Origin: Desmodesmus armatus
Taxonomy: Eukaryota > Chlorophyta > Chlorophyceae > Sphaeropleales > Scenedesmaceae
Reading direction: 5' to 3'
Length of the DNA stretch: 64,000 bases
Assembly (NCBI GenBank): GCA_007449985.2
Contig: VIIQ02000575.1
Coordinates: forward strand, 62,001 to 126,000
Part shown: positions 11,795 to 25,300 of the stretch, piece after piece
Position numbering within the stretch: the stretch's first letter is position 1
Layout: each line of letters begins with the position of its first letter
Notes under the pieces: generated by a model
The model's database searches: none
Told to the model about the DNA's origin: nothing
The model's input: the letters and a program-made list of their open reading frames with translations, nothing else
Position numbers and translations under genes: made by a program

Positions 11795-14700
11795 CTACAC
11801 ACGCTTTGCAGGGCCCACGGTGCTGGGGTCCTTGCCAGCCTCGCCGTGCTGTCCTGCACTCCCGAGGCCACGCACAGCAGGCATAGGCTGTGTGGCACTG
11901 ACGGGGCGGCCCACGCATGCACATGCACGTTGCACACCACGCACCACCCACTTCTTGGCTGTGGCACAGAAGGCAGCCACCTTTGCTTTGAGGGCAGGAG
12001 CCAGTTTCAGGCAGCACCAACCCACAAACACCAGGTTGATCACAAACACCAGCACTGTGATGGCGATGCGCAGGGCGAATGCAGTGGACTCCTGGATATC
12101 ATATGCAAACATTGCCAGTGCCCCCAGGGTGGTGGCTGCCAGGCATGAGGTTGACACCAGGTGCATGCGGTGCAGTGTAGGCACAGCGTATGGCTGGAAA
12201 ACGATCTGCAGCGCAGCACTGGCCCAGAACACCAGCAGCAAGCTCAGCACAGAGTAGTAGCGCTGCATAGGGAAAGAGAAAACTGAGATCAGGGTCAGCA
12301 GGACAGTGCGTGCAGCCCACACCGCCTCCCACCACATGCACTCAGGCCTGTAGGTGCGGTACAGGAAGCCAAAGTGCTCCCTGAAGCTGTCGCTGTCAGC
12401 CCGGCTGCGGCACAAGTACAGCCCCACACCCATGGCAACAGGAACAGCAACACACCACAGCAGGACAGAGGGCAGACCAAGGCCCAGCGCCCAGCGCAGG
12501 TGGTAACCAGCAAAGCACTGCTGCTCGATTGAACTGACCCAGTATCCCCAGCGGTGGGTGAGGGAGGCGGTGGCACCAAATGGCGCAGCAGCAGCCAGCG
12601 GCTCATCAACTCTCAGGCATGCAAAGAAGCTGAGGGACGCACGAACCAGGGTGGGGAAGGCGTAAAAAACCAGCACCAGCACAGTGACAGGCAGCTTGCG
12701 CAGCAGCAGCCAGGGGCTCTGGCTCTTGCTTGGCTGTTTGGGGCCCAAGTGAGCATTTGCCGGCTGCCTGAACAGAGGCACCAGACAACGCTGCAGTGCC
12801 CACACACACCACTGCAGTGCCACAACCAACATGAATGCGCAAACAGGTGCCAGATAGTAGACCAACTGACGCTGAATGGCGATAGGGATCACGCTCACAC
12901 CCACGTAGTGAATAACCAGCAGTCCAGAGAGAGTGCCTGCCGTGTCCCCATGGTGACCACAATGCCTAATGCCTGCAGCCACTGCTGCACATCAGACAGC
13001 GGCCACGGCACTGACACACTGCCAACGATGACGATGTACTGAAGGAACAGCACCAAAACTTTAATAATGTCTGTAATACAGACTGTGCGGTCCCCTCGCA
13101 CATTCTCTTGCCATGTGGCATGGACTGTGTAGGTCACGAATGACACAGTCACAGAGCTCAAAGCAAGGTACACCCCAAGCTGCACAGGGGCCGCATGCAC
13201 CTGCCACACCGCATAGGACTCAACATGCCATACTCTGGCAGCTGGCAGTCACCACACAAGGGGCCCTTGTAGCCGGGCTTGCACACGTTAGACCGATCTA
13301 CATAATGGCAGGCAGTCTTGAACAAGGGGCACCTGTGCATCTGGATAGACGTATTGCCAGAGGACCAGAAACCAGGCAGCGGCTCCATGATGCTCGCTCC
13401 GTTACATGCAGCGTTAGCTGGGCATGGTGAACAGCCGCTGTTGTCAAAACTGAAAGTGTGTGGCGGGCAACACATGCAGACATCATGCTGCAGAGTTTCA
13501 CCAACACCACAAGGGGTCCTGCCTAGGTAGACACTGCTGTTGCACTTTGTCAGACTGCCATGGGAGGGCAGTGAAATGCTGGAGCGTTCAAACGCAACCA
13601 ACGTGCTTCCCACAAAGCCACGAGGCACACTGTTGCCATCAAACACGACCGTGCTGTCTGCCTCAAACGAAGCAGCACCCGTGAGAAACAATGCTCCACC
13701 TGAGCTATCAAAGGCACTGTTGCCCTCGACCCTGGTGCCGTTCGTGAACACTATTGTTGACCGTGCAGCTGCTGCCAACCCTCCACCAGCAGCGCGGTGG
13801 CTGGTGTTGTTGGTGATGCTGCTACTGCCGACAACAACATGAGCGGTGCTGTTTGCCGGGCCGCGAGGACCAGAGGCCCCCGGTGCACGCTGACCCTCCA
13901 ACCGCCCCGTGCCTCCGAACACCAGGTTGTTCAAATCACCATCATCCAACCCAACCGCAATGCCACCACCAACACCTCCTGTGCAGTTGTTGTGAGCAAT
14001 GCTGCAACCACCGGTGATGGTGAGCAGCGCTCCACCAGACACAAGGAGCCCCCCACCCGAGCCATTTAGGGCTTGGTTGTGGTGGATGTCACAGTGGGTA
14101 AGCACCAAAGACACATTGTCAAACGCAAAGAAACCACCGCCCACTTGTGCATAGTTACCGGACACGTTGCTGTTCGTCATGACCACTCTAGAGGAGCCTG
14201 CAGCAATCAAACCGCCACCACCACCACCAACGCCACCACCTGACATGGTGGCGGCATTATTGTGTACACTGCTGTTGGTAACAGTCACCTGAGCACTCTC
14301 TCCAAGCAGCACGCCCCCTCCCATAATGGCTGTGTTGCCGTGCACACTACTTCCACCAACAATCACAACACTTGCATTGGCCCCAGCCGCCAGCCCAGCA
14401 CCGATAGCAGCTGTGTTGTTGCTGATGCTGCTGCCATCAGCAATCAACATATGAGCATTGTTATCCAAGCCTACACCTCCACCAAAACCACCACAACCAC
14501 GGTCAAAGTTGCTCTGAGCGCTGCTGGCCCCATTGATATCGGTGCTGGCATTTTGCGCCAGATACATGACCACCTTTGAGGCGCATGCAGTAATCAAATC
14601 ACTGCTGGCACCAGCCCCTCCCATAGCGGCCGAGTTGCCGTGCACACTGCTTCCACCAACAAGAACGATGCTTGTATCTGCCCCAGCCGCCAGGCCCCCG

Positions 14701-15532
14701 CCAATTCCAGCTGTGTTGTTGCTAATGCTGCTGCCACCAGCAATCACTACACGGGCATTGTTATCCATGGCTAAACCTCCCCAAAACCACCGACACCACC
14801 ATCAAAGTTGCTATGCACGTTGCTGGACCCATTAATATCTACGCTGGCATTTTCAGCCAGCCACAGCCCTGCACCACCTGGTGCCATGTTCGCACTGATG
14901 CTGCTGCCACCAGCAATGACCACACGAGCATCACCAATCACATACAGCCCTCCCCCAAAACCCCCGCTGCCAGTAAATGCTACATTGCCTTCGACTCTGC
15001 TGCCAGCAGTGATGGTGACACTTGCATTGCCATCCACCCAAAGCCCACCACCAGAACCGTTGACAATGTTGCTAGAGACATTGCTGGTGTGTAACATCAC
15101 GTCTGCTTGGTCACCAACTTTGAGTGGCCTGACCATATTGTTGGCAAAAGTGCTGTTGTACACCTCGAGCCTGCTGCCGTGCACACCACACACCAGGCCT
15201 GCCAAGGGAATGGCCGGCACTGATAACACACTGCTGTCCCGCAGTACAATGGACCCGCTGCAGATGGTGACCAGGCAGGAGGCTTCCTCGGTCACCACTG
15301 AGTCACAGCTAGAAACCAGACTTACACCAGTAAAGTTGCCTCGGAAGCTTCTCAGGTGTTTTGGGTGGAGGGAGATTGTCGCTGTGGGGGTGCCAGTGCA
15401 GACCATGCTTGCCTGCTGCAGGATACCCTTTGCTCCACCAAGGATTGTGAGCTTGCAGTGTGAAGAATCTTGCTGTGGGCTGGCTTTGACCACAGCCAGG
15501 CTGAGGCACATGATGGACAGGCATGCCAGCAC
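11795..15532 (-). CDS. Beta-helix repeat, multi-TM receptor-like protein (three frame breaks)
   Basis: Three overlapping frames read as one protein. From about 15532 to 14771: a hydrophobic start, then repeats of the polymorphic-membrane-protein type (SSISNNT, GGSSVHGN, GGG spacing) with many NXS/T sites. From 14768 to about 13195: more of the same repeats, then a Cys-rich module (CPANAACNG; CKPGYKGPLCGDC; CGRC). From about 13209 to 11795: roughly nine hydrophobic segments, a PWPL motif after the second, then SLDC, and a basic cytosolic tail. Known: right-handed beta-helix repeats followed by Cys-rich and polytopic segments occur in large algal and protist surface proteins. Inferred: plasma-membrane receptor or channel-like protein, N-terminus outside. 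The frame is lost at 14779-14782, near 13175-13195 and near 12920-12960, each time by the equivalent of one missing base. The start is unsettled: the first in-frame ATG is at 15511, and a possible acceptor ends at 15543. Either a young pseudogene or base-calling errors. Confidence 0.65.
14400..14870 (-). repeat. ~300-bp internal duplication in beta-helix repeats
   Basis: Text at about 14402-14560 recurs at about 14700-14860 (CAGCTGTGTTGTTGCT followed by ATGCTGCTGCCA, then GCATTGTTATCCA and GCTGGCATTTT). The unit of about 100 codons suggests recent growth of the repeat domain by tandem duplication. Confidence 0.75.
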
Positions 15533-17102
15533 AGCAAGCCTGCAGGTCAGACAGCAACGACAGCAACAGCAGCACCAAAGTCAGCCGCGACGACTGCACT
15601 GCGTGGACTGTCCGAACTTTTTGATTAGCTGATAGACAGCCACGAACCAGGGCCCCGAGAAATCTGCACAATCATTGAATGAGGTGTGGTACATGCAAGG
15701 ACCCACCTTTTAGTCGCAAGCAGGCCACCCATCGTCAGTACCAGCTGCCGCAGGCGACGTGATTTTTACTCAACGTACTCCACCTTGATTTACAATCGCA
15801 GAAGAACAGGCAGAATTCCCAGGCCGCCACAGTCGGACTGCTGCTGCGACTGTGCGATCGTAACAGACTGTGAGGGCGCAGGCTGGACAAAAAAAGACGA
15901 AAGGCTGGAGGAGACAGCCAGTGGATGCATCCTCACGGTCGTTCGCAGGTGAAGCGCCGTGTTACTTGTGTCAATTTGATTTGGGCCAGATTTGGGCCAG
16001 GTTGGGGCCGGTCGACACATTTGTCACAGCTTTGCCTCCCCTTTGTCTCATGAGTGATCAGCGTCAACCTTTTAGTGATCCTGCATTTGTTCACTGCCGC
16101 CAGTGGCATGGTTGCTGGTCCAATTTCACATCCGATGCTATGAAGATGCCACAGCTGCTGCTTGCTCGACCTCATGAGGTGCAGTGTGCTGGACCATGCA
16201 AGCCCAGTCTGAGGCACCAGGTGGGTGTTCAACCTGCAGCCACAATGCACAAGCCACTGACAGCCACCTTAGTCATTTTGAACAACACACCAGATCCGCT
16301 CTGTCCGGTGACACCGGGCAAAGCAGTGCATCGTACATGCACTGTGCATGGTGGCCCTTTTCGTGCCAGCGTCCATGACAACAAATAAAAAACAAAACAC
16401 CCCCAGCGTGCAAGCACTAATCATGTCCCGCCCCCAAAAAAAGCACATAGTCATAGGTGCCTGCCGAACAGTTGCTGCCTGGCATGACAACACGCTCCCT
16501 CCACACAAGAGCCACATGCTCCACAAAAGAGGCTCACACACTGCAAGCATTGCACTGCAACATGCTGCTGCTATCACAGCTACTGTCCAGGTGTAGCGGA
16601 GAAACATGCGTGCATGCCTACGGCACTGCAAGTGAGCTCTTACGACATTACTTGTGCCGTGAGGCCAGAGAGCCCTCCTGCAGCTGGTCAGCACCAGAGT
16701 TGGCAGCACAGATGGTCAGCCAGCAAAAAATGACAACACTGTTGTCCAACACATCACAAGGCAACACGCTGATGTACAGCGAGCAAGCACTCTGAACGAT
16801 CTGGCCAGATCGCCATGGCCCATCAACAACCACTCTCCACAACCACTCCCAAGGACGCGCCGGCACAACACAACGTATGTCAGCACGCTGCCTTGCACCT
16901 CAAACAGTACAGCACAGAAGTGCTCAGCATGGCGGCTGCCGCTCTCACTACCAGCACTGGCTGTGATGCCATCCAAAAAAGTTTCAGCACAAAAAAATGA
17001 CGCTCTGTCAGTCGGTCAGATAGCTGACTGCTGTTGACGTGGCTGCCAAACACTGTCAGTATGTACTGTCAGTATGTCACCAGGCAGGGCTGCCTGGGGG
17101 AA
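15533..17102. other. Gap between two minus-strand genes
   Basis: Nothing here is convincingly coding. The right part (about 16200-17100) is C/A-rich on the + strand and probably holds the 3' UTR of the cyclotransferase gene; the left part is the upstream region of the beta-helix gene. Confidence 0.4.
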
Positions 17103-19030
17103 TTACTGCTTCTCTACACTACTGCCACTACCCAGCCATGGGGCCAACCGGTCATGCACATCCCACACCAGCTGCTGTGAGCTGCCCGTGTACCACCGCA
17201 AGAAGGGCAACAAGCCCTCAGGCGGCCCCGAGCTACTCCCTGCTGCTGCTGCCCCACTGCCGCTACCATTGGCTGCACTATTGCCAACCTCTTGTTGCGA
17301 CACACCAGCTCCGCTGCTGCCTGCAGGATCCTCACTGGCGGATGATGGTGCCAGCAGCTGTTTGCTGCTGCTGCCTGATTGTGCTGCACTGCCGCTGTTG
17401 TTGCTGCCTGCGGTGGCTCGACTCAGCAGGTATGCCGGCACTGCAGTGTAAGCTGCAGAGAGGAGCACGGCACCGGATGCTGCTGACCCTAGGGCTGCCT
17501 GCAGCCCACTTGGGGGCTGGTAGGGCTGCAGACTGTCCAGGTAGGCCTGGTAGTGGCTGTCAAGCCCGTGGTGCCTGCCGCCTGCAGCCCCAGCACAGAC
17601 AAGTGTGGCGGCTATCAGCACTATACGAGTGTGACTGTGTGGCTGTTGGACTGCTGCATGGCCCTGCTTGTAAAATGACTCTCTGGGCTGCACCTAGCCA
17701 GCCAAGCTGGCGGCAGCCATCTGTTCAATCCTGCAAAACCGGCAGCCTCCATGACAAATGCCGCAGACTGAGGACACACTTGCAGGCCCGCTCGCCTGCA
17801 AGTGCACCGTGCTTGATGTGCCTGCTGTGCTTGTGTTGTGTGTTTTAGACGTACTAAGTCTAGTAGTGTGCGCCAGGCTTGCAGTACATATGCATTACAC
17901 ATGCAAAGGTGCTTTGAAGAGTCCTGTGGGCTGCTTTGCTGGGGCTGACTCACCAGCTTGCAGGAGGCTCAGGTAGCGTGCTGACGGCTGCACAGTGCGT
18001 TCAGCACGATGTAGGGAGGAGGGTGCAGCTTGGAGTGTGACTGCACGGACACTGGTTGCATCGTCATACAGCACACAGTCCACCTCCACTACCTGCACAC
18101 AACAAAAAGTGCAAACGCCTGTGTGCGAAGCGGTGGAGCCTCCGCACTCATCATGGCACCAAACCCTGCTGTGCTAGCTCGTCCCTCCTATCCAATGTCA
18201 ACACCATCACGCACCTGGTAGCCCACTCCGCTGCTTTCACTGCCCAAGGTGACCCCTTCTGAGGCCTTCACTATGTCCCACTCCCGCTTGGTGATGCGGT
18301 GCAGGACTGCATGCAGGCATGGGACATTGCCAGCACACATCCGCATGCGCCAGCTGCCGCTGCTGCTGCTTTGAACTGCAGGCAGCTGGGGGCTCAGTGG
18401 CAGTGGCTCGTCACAGCTGCCATGACAGGGCGAGATGGTGGCAAAGCCTGGCTCTGCCCAAGGGAACCCTTGCACACCAAAGCTGAGGTGATAGCCAGGC
18501 ACGTAGCAAGGCACAGACTGCCGTGGCCTGACCCTACGTCTGCTGGTGAGGACCTGGGGGTTCATGTTTGAACCATAGCCCAGGTACCAGACTTCGTCCA
18601 ACCGCAGCGGCTGCAGGCGCAAGGAGCGGCGGTTGTGCCTGCTGCTGTTGGTGCTGCTGCGTCTGCTAGAGCTCGCAGGCCTGCTGTTGGAGGCTGCTGC
18701 TGCATCCATTGAGGGTTCCAGTGCTGGACTGACTTGACAAGACACCCTGTGCTGGTGGTTGTGACGCCGGGTTCGACCATGGTGGCCAGCACTGAGGGAG
18801 TGGCTAGAAGGTGGCCTGTGCAAGCCCTTAGATGATGTTGATTGCATCATGACAGGCTCAAGGAGTTTTTGTGGCAGGTTGGCACACCCACAACTGCTGT
18901 GTGGCAGGCTGTGCAGCCTGCAGCCAAGTACTGTGCCAGGTGTCCTGCTGCAACCAACGATAAGCTGACTTATTTTGTAGGCACATGCAATGCCATGAAA
19001 CAAAACCTCAAAGGGAAACTTTTCATTCAT
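17103..19030 (-). CDS. Gamma-glutamylcyclotransferase-like protein, 3 exons
   Basis: Exons 19030-18215, 18092-17954, 17581-17103; phases close and give 477 aa. The GGCT fold signature WYLGYGSNMNP begins at about residue 148. The segment KASEGV...GVGYQVVEVDCVLYD crosses the first splice and aligns with the human GGCT region that carries the catalytic glutamate (QEGV...YVVIEV), so the Glu of SEGV is the likely acid/base. PSARYLSLLQ-AGGRHHGLDSHYQ crosses the second splice and matches the family's conserved C-terminal helices. Known: these enzymes release 5-oxoproline from gamma-glutamyl peptides. The N-terminal ~145 residues are Ser/Arg-rich and could be an organelle transit peptide; ATGs at residues 61/62 or 108 are alternative starts. 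The C-terminus has an extra Ser/Gly/Ala-rich linker ending in a conserved-looking LLPFLRWYTG segment. Confidence 0.8.
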
Positions 19031-19346
19031 CGACGATCACGTAACCATTGGTCAACATCATTTCTGCAGGTGACAGCTCATCCGAGCTGAGGACAATACA
19101 CTTGCCAACTCACTTTCGAGAGCTCATCATGCCTCCACTTTTGCTGCTACTGCTTTTGCTCGCTTCCCAATCAAACTCTTGCTGTTGATACCAGCCTTCT
19201 TCCCCTATCCAGACCTTGTAAGCACGTGCAGCAGCAGTGATTGGTCCACCCAACATCTTTTTCGACGCATGCATCATCAGGAGCCTTCACACAGCTATAT
19301 GCACGAAGACTCTGAGGACTCGATCCGCTAAGCCTCGTGCCAAGCG
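19031..19346. promoter_or_regulatory. Shared upstream region, cyclotransferase / kinesin
   Basis: 316 bp separate the farthest upstream cyclotransferase ATG (minus) from the kinesin ATG (plus). Likely a bidirectional promoter; no TATA element is evident. Confidence 0.4.
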
Positions 19347-22300
19347 ATGCCACCTCCTCCAGTCAGCACAGCAGCATCAGCAAGCACATCGCCATCATTG
19401 CTATCCCCATCTAGCAAGCCAGGGCACCTGCAGCCCTTGGATGCGCCAGCATGGCACAATACCAGCCTACCAACAACACCAAAATCAAATCTAGGGCCTC
19501 AGGGTGCTGCTGTGCGGTCCAGCGCAAACGGCTTGCAGCACTCAGCCTCTGAGATATCAGTGGCTTCCCTGTCACAGGTATGGGAGTGATCTGCTGTAGC
19601 ACACGATGTCAGGTCACATGTCAGCCATGTGCTTGACTGCAAAGCAGCAGAAACACAGGTGTCGCCTGACGAGCCATGCTGTTGCTGCCAGCTCTTGAGA
19701 GTCCCTCAACTAGCTTGTTACTTGCAGCAAGACACTTCCCCGTGCCTCAGCCCAGCCTGGACATGCCTTTGGCCCACATGCACATCATCTAGGTTGCCAC
19801 AATGTTGTGGCAGTGTGAGTGCGCTGACACAGGCTGCACTACCTCTGTGATGCAGATCCCGCAACAAGCGCAGCAACAGCAGCAGGCCGATGCAGACGAT
19901 AACATCAAGGTGGTGGTGCGTGTCAGGCCACTGTTTCCCGCAGAGCTTGCCAAGGGAGCCACCAATGTCATCTCAGTGGCAGAGGACAGCAGCTCCCTGC
20001 AGGTCTGTCTGCGGCTGGCCAGCCACATGCTTGAACAGCTGTTCCTGCACGCCGGTAGATCGGACAGCGAGACGATGAGGGTGATCCTGCTGGGCAGCAC
20101 CGCTGCCTCATGTTCATGTTCATGTACGGCAGTAGTAGTGCTGCTACAAGGAGTCAGCACACAGTGAGAGGAATGCCTGCACAGCAGCAGCCAGCACGTG
20201 CATGGTGTGCGTGTTGCAGCAAAGGCAGACAGCAACTCGCTGCTGTGGACACCTTCATACACCTGTACTTTGCCCTACCCCTGCCCTGGCATGGTCTTGC
20301 AATGCCCCAGGTTGTGGTGCCAGGCCCAGGTGGCGCCACCATGCAGCGGGACTTCAACTTCCATGCCTGCTTGGGTCCAGAGGTCAACCAGGCAGATGTG
20401 ATGGAGCTGTGTGGCATCCACCAGGTGGGTGGCTTTTGACTGCACTTTGCACTGATTGAGCTGATGCAGTAACTTTTACGTGGGTACAGCAGCAGCACCC
20501 TTGGAGCACAGCAGCGTACCTTCCAACATCAGCAGCTGCTCGTGCTAGCAGCTGCCAATAACGAGCCACACTGCTGCCCATGTTGCTAGCATGACACTCC
20601 ATCCAACGCCTTGCATGTCTGTCATGCACATTGTGCCGTTGCTCTGTCATTGTGCACACACATGCCTGCAGCTGCTGGATGCTGCACTGGCGGGCTACCA
20701 TGTCACCATCTTTGCCTATGGCCAAACAGGTGTGCCCTCTGGTCAGCCTGTGCACATGCAAATGTTGTGCACAACATTGCCCATTAGGCGGCAGGGCCTC
20801 AGTGCGCTGCAGCAACACCAGGCGCCGGCGGCACGAGCTTGTGGCTTCCAGCCCCATTGCTTCACAGTATTGACTGTCCCGCCAGCAGCAACTTTTATGC
20901 CACAGTCGCAGCACTTGGCCTCAGCATGCTGCACAGCTGCCTGACGCTCTGTTCACGGCCTTGTTTTTTTTTTCAATCAAAAGAGAAAAGATGCCGGCAT
21001 GCCACTGGGGGTGTCAGGGGGCAGCTCCTGTGTAGGTTGACCGTGACTACATGCATGCCGGCTGCTTTACCTGCAGGCAGCGGCAAGACACACACCATGT
21101 CCGGGCATGAAGACATCATCAGTGACGACTCGTACAATGGGCATGACAACGACGGCATCATCTCAAGGGCTATGCAGTACCTGTTCCACCAGGTGTGCCA
21201 GGGCCTTGGTCACCCACAGCTCAAATATAGACTCCATCCATGGATGTTGGATTGGTCTCTCACCGCTGGTCGGTGTGTGAGCAGCAAACCTGCAAAGAGT
21301 GGGCACACACGCCTGTGTCTAAGCAGTGCCCACACCAGCTTGACCGTCAAGCATCGGATGCACTCCTTCAGATGCATCCATTCAGACAGATGCAATCAAC
21401 CCTGGCGGCGCTGGCCTCCCTGCAGGTGAACACCAAGCGTGATGCCAAGTACACCCTGAAGGCGAGCTACCTGGAGATATACAACGAGGGCGTGTACGAC
21501 CTGGTGCACTTCAGCACAAAGGCCAAGAGCCTGCCGGTGAAGTGGGACGCAAGCTATGGCTTCTACGTGCAGGGCCTCAAGGTGGGGCACTGCAAGGTCC
21601 CACGAAAAGGGGGGGGGGCACCTTGCACTGACGCAGTTATGTTGTGATCAACGGGTGTTTCACCATTGCAAGTGATATCACCAGCTGTTTTGAGAAGGCA
21701 CAGATGAAGAAACTCGGTGATGAAATGACATGCCGGTAGTGCTTGCACATGTTTATTGACATTGGTTTGAGAGGTCAAAACACTTGCGCCTGGTTCTGAT
21801 GTCTGCAGGTGGTGCCATGCTCTCAACAGCGCACCATGATGGAAGGTGCGTGTTCTATAGGGTGATTGTCCAACACACGACGACGTCATCTTTGTTACCT
21901 GACACTGTAGCCATGGCCTCTCCACTGCTGGATGCTGACTGTACATTTGTGCTGCCCTGCAGTGATCCGCACTGGCATGAAGCACCGCAAGGTGGGTGCC
22001 GCTGTTACTTTAGGCACACAGCCGCTACAGCTGATAGCTGGCTAGTCAGCGTGTCATACAGCACTGGACAGGTGGAGCACGCAGCCTCAGGCTGAGTCAG
22101 CAAGCTTGCTTCTCTAATCCTTTGTATGCGTCATGCACCTCATGCCAAACCTACTTGCCTGCACACCTATGCATAGTGGGTGCGCAAGCTGATCTTGTTG
22201 CTGGTGTGGAACCCGGGTCATTGCATGTCAGGTTGGCAGCCACCAGCTAAACATGGAGTCCAGTCGGTCGCATGCCATCTTCACCATCTACTGTGATGCA

Positions 22301-25300
22301 ACACCAACAGGTGGGCCGTGAGGGATCTGGGTGTCACCTCAGCAGGGGATCTGCAGCCGCCAGAGATGCATTCTTATCTCTGAAACCACAGCGGCTTTCT
22401 TGGCATTCCAATGGCTTGTTCCTGCACACTCGGACCGGATCCTGACTGCTAGAGTCAGCAGAAAACCTATAATGCTGCTGCTGGTGCCTCTTTCCAGCGT
22501 GTCAGAGGTATGCGGCTGCACCGGGGTGCTAACATGTGTGCTACTGCCAGCACAGTTCTGGGTGCTGCACTCACCCTTTGACATTGCATGTCCTTGTTGC
22601 TGCAGACCCCACCAGCTATGACTACGGCACTGTGCGGTACGGGAAGCTGTCGTTTGTGGACCTAGCTGGCAGTGAGCGTGTGAAGGACAGCAAGAGTGAG
22701 GGCACCATGCTCAAGGAGACCATCAACATCAACAAGTCACTCAGCGTGTTGGGCAAGGTGTGTACACAAACCCCTGGGCCCCTGCTGTTTGTATTACTGG
22801 GGCGTTATGGGGATTGCGTACACGAACTCATTGAGCATCCTCGGAGGTTTGCACACAGCATGCACGCCCTACAGACTGTGACAGCATTCTTTGCACACAA
22901 GGACTAACCCAGGTGCCAACGACAGGAGAATTAGCTCAAATGGTGGCTGGCACTGTTGCGCGAAACAAAGCGGTAGCCTCACACTCCTGCAGCCTGGTTC
23001 GAGTGAGGGTCTTTAGCATGGCATGGCAGTGCCGTGTGCGCATGTGTCATTGACTACGGGATTGAATCCCGGACCTGGCTTCACCACTGGACATCACGAC
23101 CACTGTATGTATGTCTGTGTGTGCTGTGTGTGCAGGTGATCCTGGCCCTAGCGGAGCAGGGCAGTGCAGGTGCCACTGCCCACGTGCCCTACAGGGACTC
23201 CAAGCTGACCAAGCTGCTGATGGACAGCCTGGGCGGCAGCGCACTCACGCTCATGGTGGCCTGCTGCTCACCATCAAGCCTGCAGGTGGGCAGCAGTGTT
23301 GGCAACAGCATGCTTGATGTGCTCGGTGGGAATGATGTCAGGGGCTATACCGCAAGCCGACAAAACCTCCACAGGGTGCTGTGTGGTGCGAAACGCAGCG
23401 GCTTTGACGAGATCTCGTTTTAGCCATGTGGCCGGGGGATGTAACTTCACATGCCGCAACAAAACCGGAGGTTCCTTGGCTCTGCCTGCAGGTTGAGGAG
23501 ACACTCAGCACCCTGAGCTATGCCACCCGCACCAAGAACATCCACAACAGGCCCACAGTGCAGTACGACCCCCGGGAGGCGCAGATATCTCTCCTACGAA
23601 GGGAGATTGAGCTGCTGAGGCAAGAGAACACGCTGCTGAAGGAGCAGCTGAGGGCTGGCGGAGGTGCAGGTGAGGGTGGGCGAGGGGAGGGGGTGGGGTT
23701 GAGGGGAGAAGGAAGGAAAGGAAGGGGGGGAGGGACGGGTGTAGGGGGAGGAGAGGGGTGATGAGGGGCTTCAGCTTGGTGATCACTGCCGCCTTCGGGA
23801 GGTGCACAGGAGGCAAGAGGCTTGCAGCTGGGAATGGAAGTTGGGGTGAAATAGCTGGGATTGCCTGGGGTCAGGGCGTGCGGGGTCACTGCTGTCGTCT
23901 GCCAGGAGGTGTGTGCATGAAGGAGTGGCGCTTGGGATGGGATGGGCTGTCTGAGTACAAACCGTGTGTGTGCTGTGCAAACACATGGGCGTGCAAAACT
24001 TCATGAATGGGGGCCACTACTTTGTGCTCCACCCAGTTCATCCATTTTGGAGAGTTGCGGCCAGCGGTGACAGTATCTACTTGCAACCCCCCCCCCATTC
24101 TCCCAACAATGGGGTGCAGCAACTTCAACTGCGTGGTGCACCTTGGGGACACCACACACGCTGCACCACCTTGCAGCTGCCGTTCAGTGTCACACAAAGT
24201 TTGTGGTGGGCGTTGTTGTTCTTGCAGGCTCATTGCACAGCAGTCTCCCCACCACCCCTGATGGGTCACCCAGCCTGTCTGGCAAGCGCACAGGTCAGTT
24301 CGAGCAACGACACCTTTGTCAGCAGCCCCATGCAGCAGCAGCAGCAACGACACCTTTGTCAGCAACCGCACCGTGCTTTTCTTGGCAACCAAGCGCTTGG
24401 ATCAGCAACCTTACCATCTTGTCAAGGAACGCGCATGTCGCTGTTTCAGGGGGGTTACTGTCGTTGCATGAAGTCCCAGGCTAGAACTGCTGTATTTTTA
24501 TGAACCCTGACCTCTAAACCCCAAACCCTGCCGCTACTGCTGCTGCTGCTGCTCTGCTCCCAGTGCCGCCGCTGCCAGGCCCGCTGCCGTCTGGCAGTCC
24601 AGGCAGCAGCAGGGGCACCAGCCCATCCCCCAGGGGCCTGCATGGCGGCCCCAGCCCGCAGCCGGGCTCAGCACAGGACGCAGCGGCAGGACTGAGGGGC
24701 AACGGCAGCCCAACCTTTGTGCGCCAGGGAGCCGGCTCCCCTGGCGACCAGCAGCTGCGTTCATCCCTCACGGAGCAAGGTGGGTTGGTGTGAGGGTGGG
24801 TGGTGTCTGCATGAGAGGCATGAATCAGTGCAACGATGCTTGTTTTGCGGCGCCACCTCGTCACCCATCCTTTCGTTGCCGCCGTCCATTTGCAGCGTAA
24901 CCTGCTGGATAACGGTGTTACACTTCTTCTTTTCATTTTCTATCCATCACCCAACCAATCCCTCAACACTGTCTCTCCCCCTGTGTCACTCATACCCGCA
25001 GACCTGCGTGCCAATGCCGCGCGCCACGCTGCAGCTGCAGCGGGTGGGGTCAGCCCCAGTGGTGCTGGCGGCACCCTTACGCAGCAGGAGCTGGTGCGGC
25101 GGCTGCGTGACACACAGGCCCTGCTCATCAAGTTCAGCGAGGAGAACAGCAGGCTGTCAACGGACAACCAGGTGCTGCAGGCGGGGCGCAAGGCGCTGGG
25201 CGTGGAGCACGCCAGCGTGCTGGACGAGATCGGTGAGTGGGCGAGTGCAGGGCTTGCGGGAGAGGGGTTTTTGGGGGGGCATTGTCGTGCATGGGTTTGT

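Noticed and set aside
16269..16709. 146-aa hydrophobic minus-strand frame
   Set aside because: Lies in the C/A-rich 3' flank of the cyclotransferase gene; hydrophobicity follows from the composition and there is no family match.
24505..24535. Text resembling telomere repeats (CTAAACCCCAAACCCTG)
   Set aside because: Too short and irregular to call a telomeric tract.
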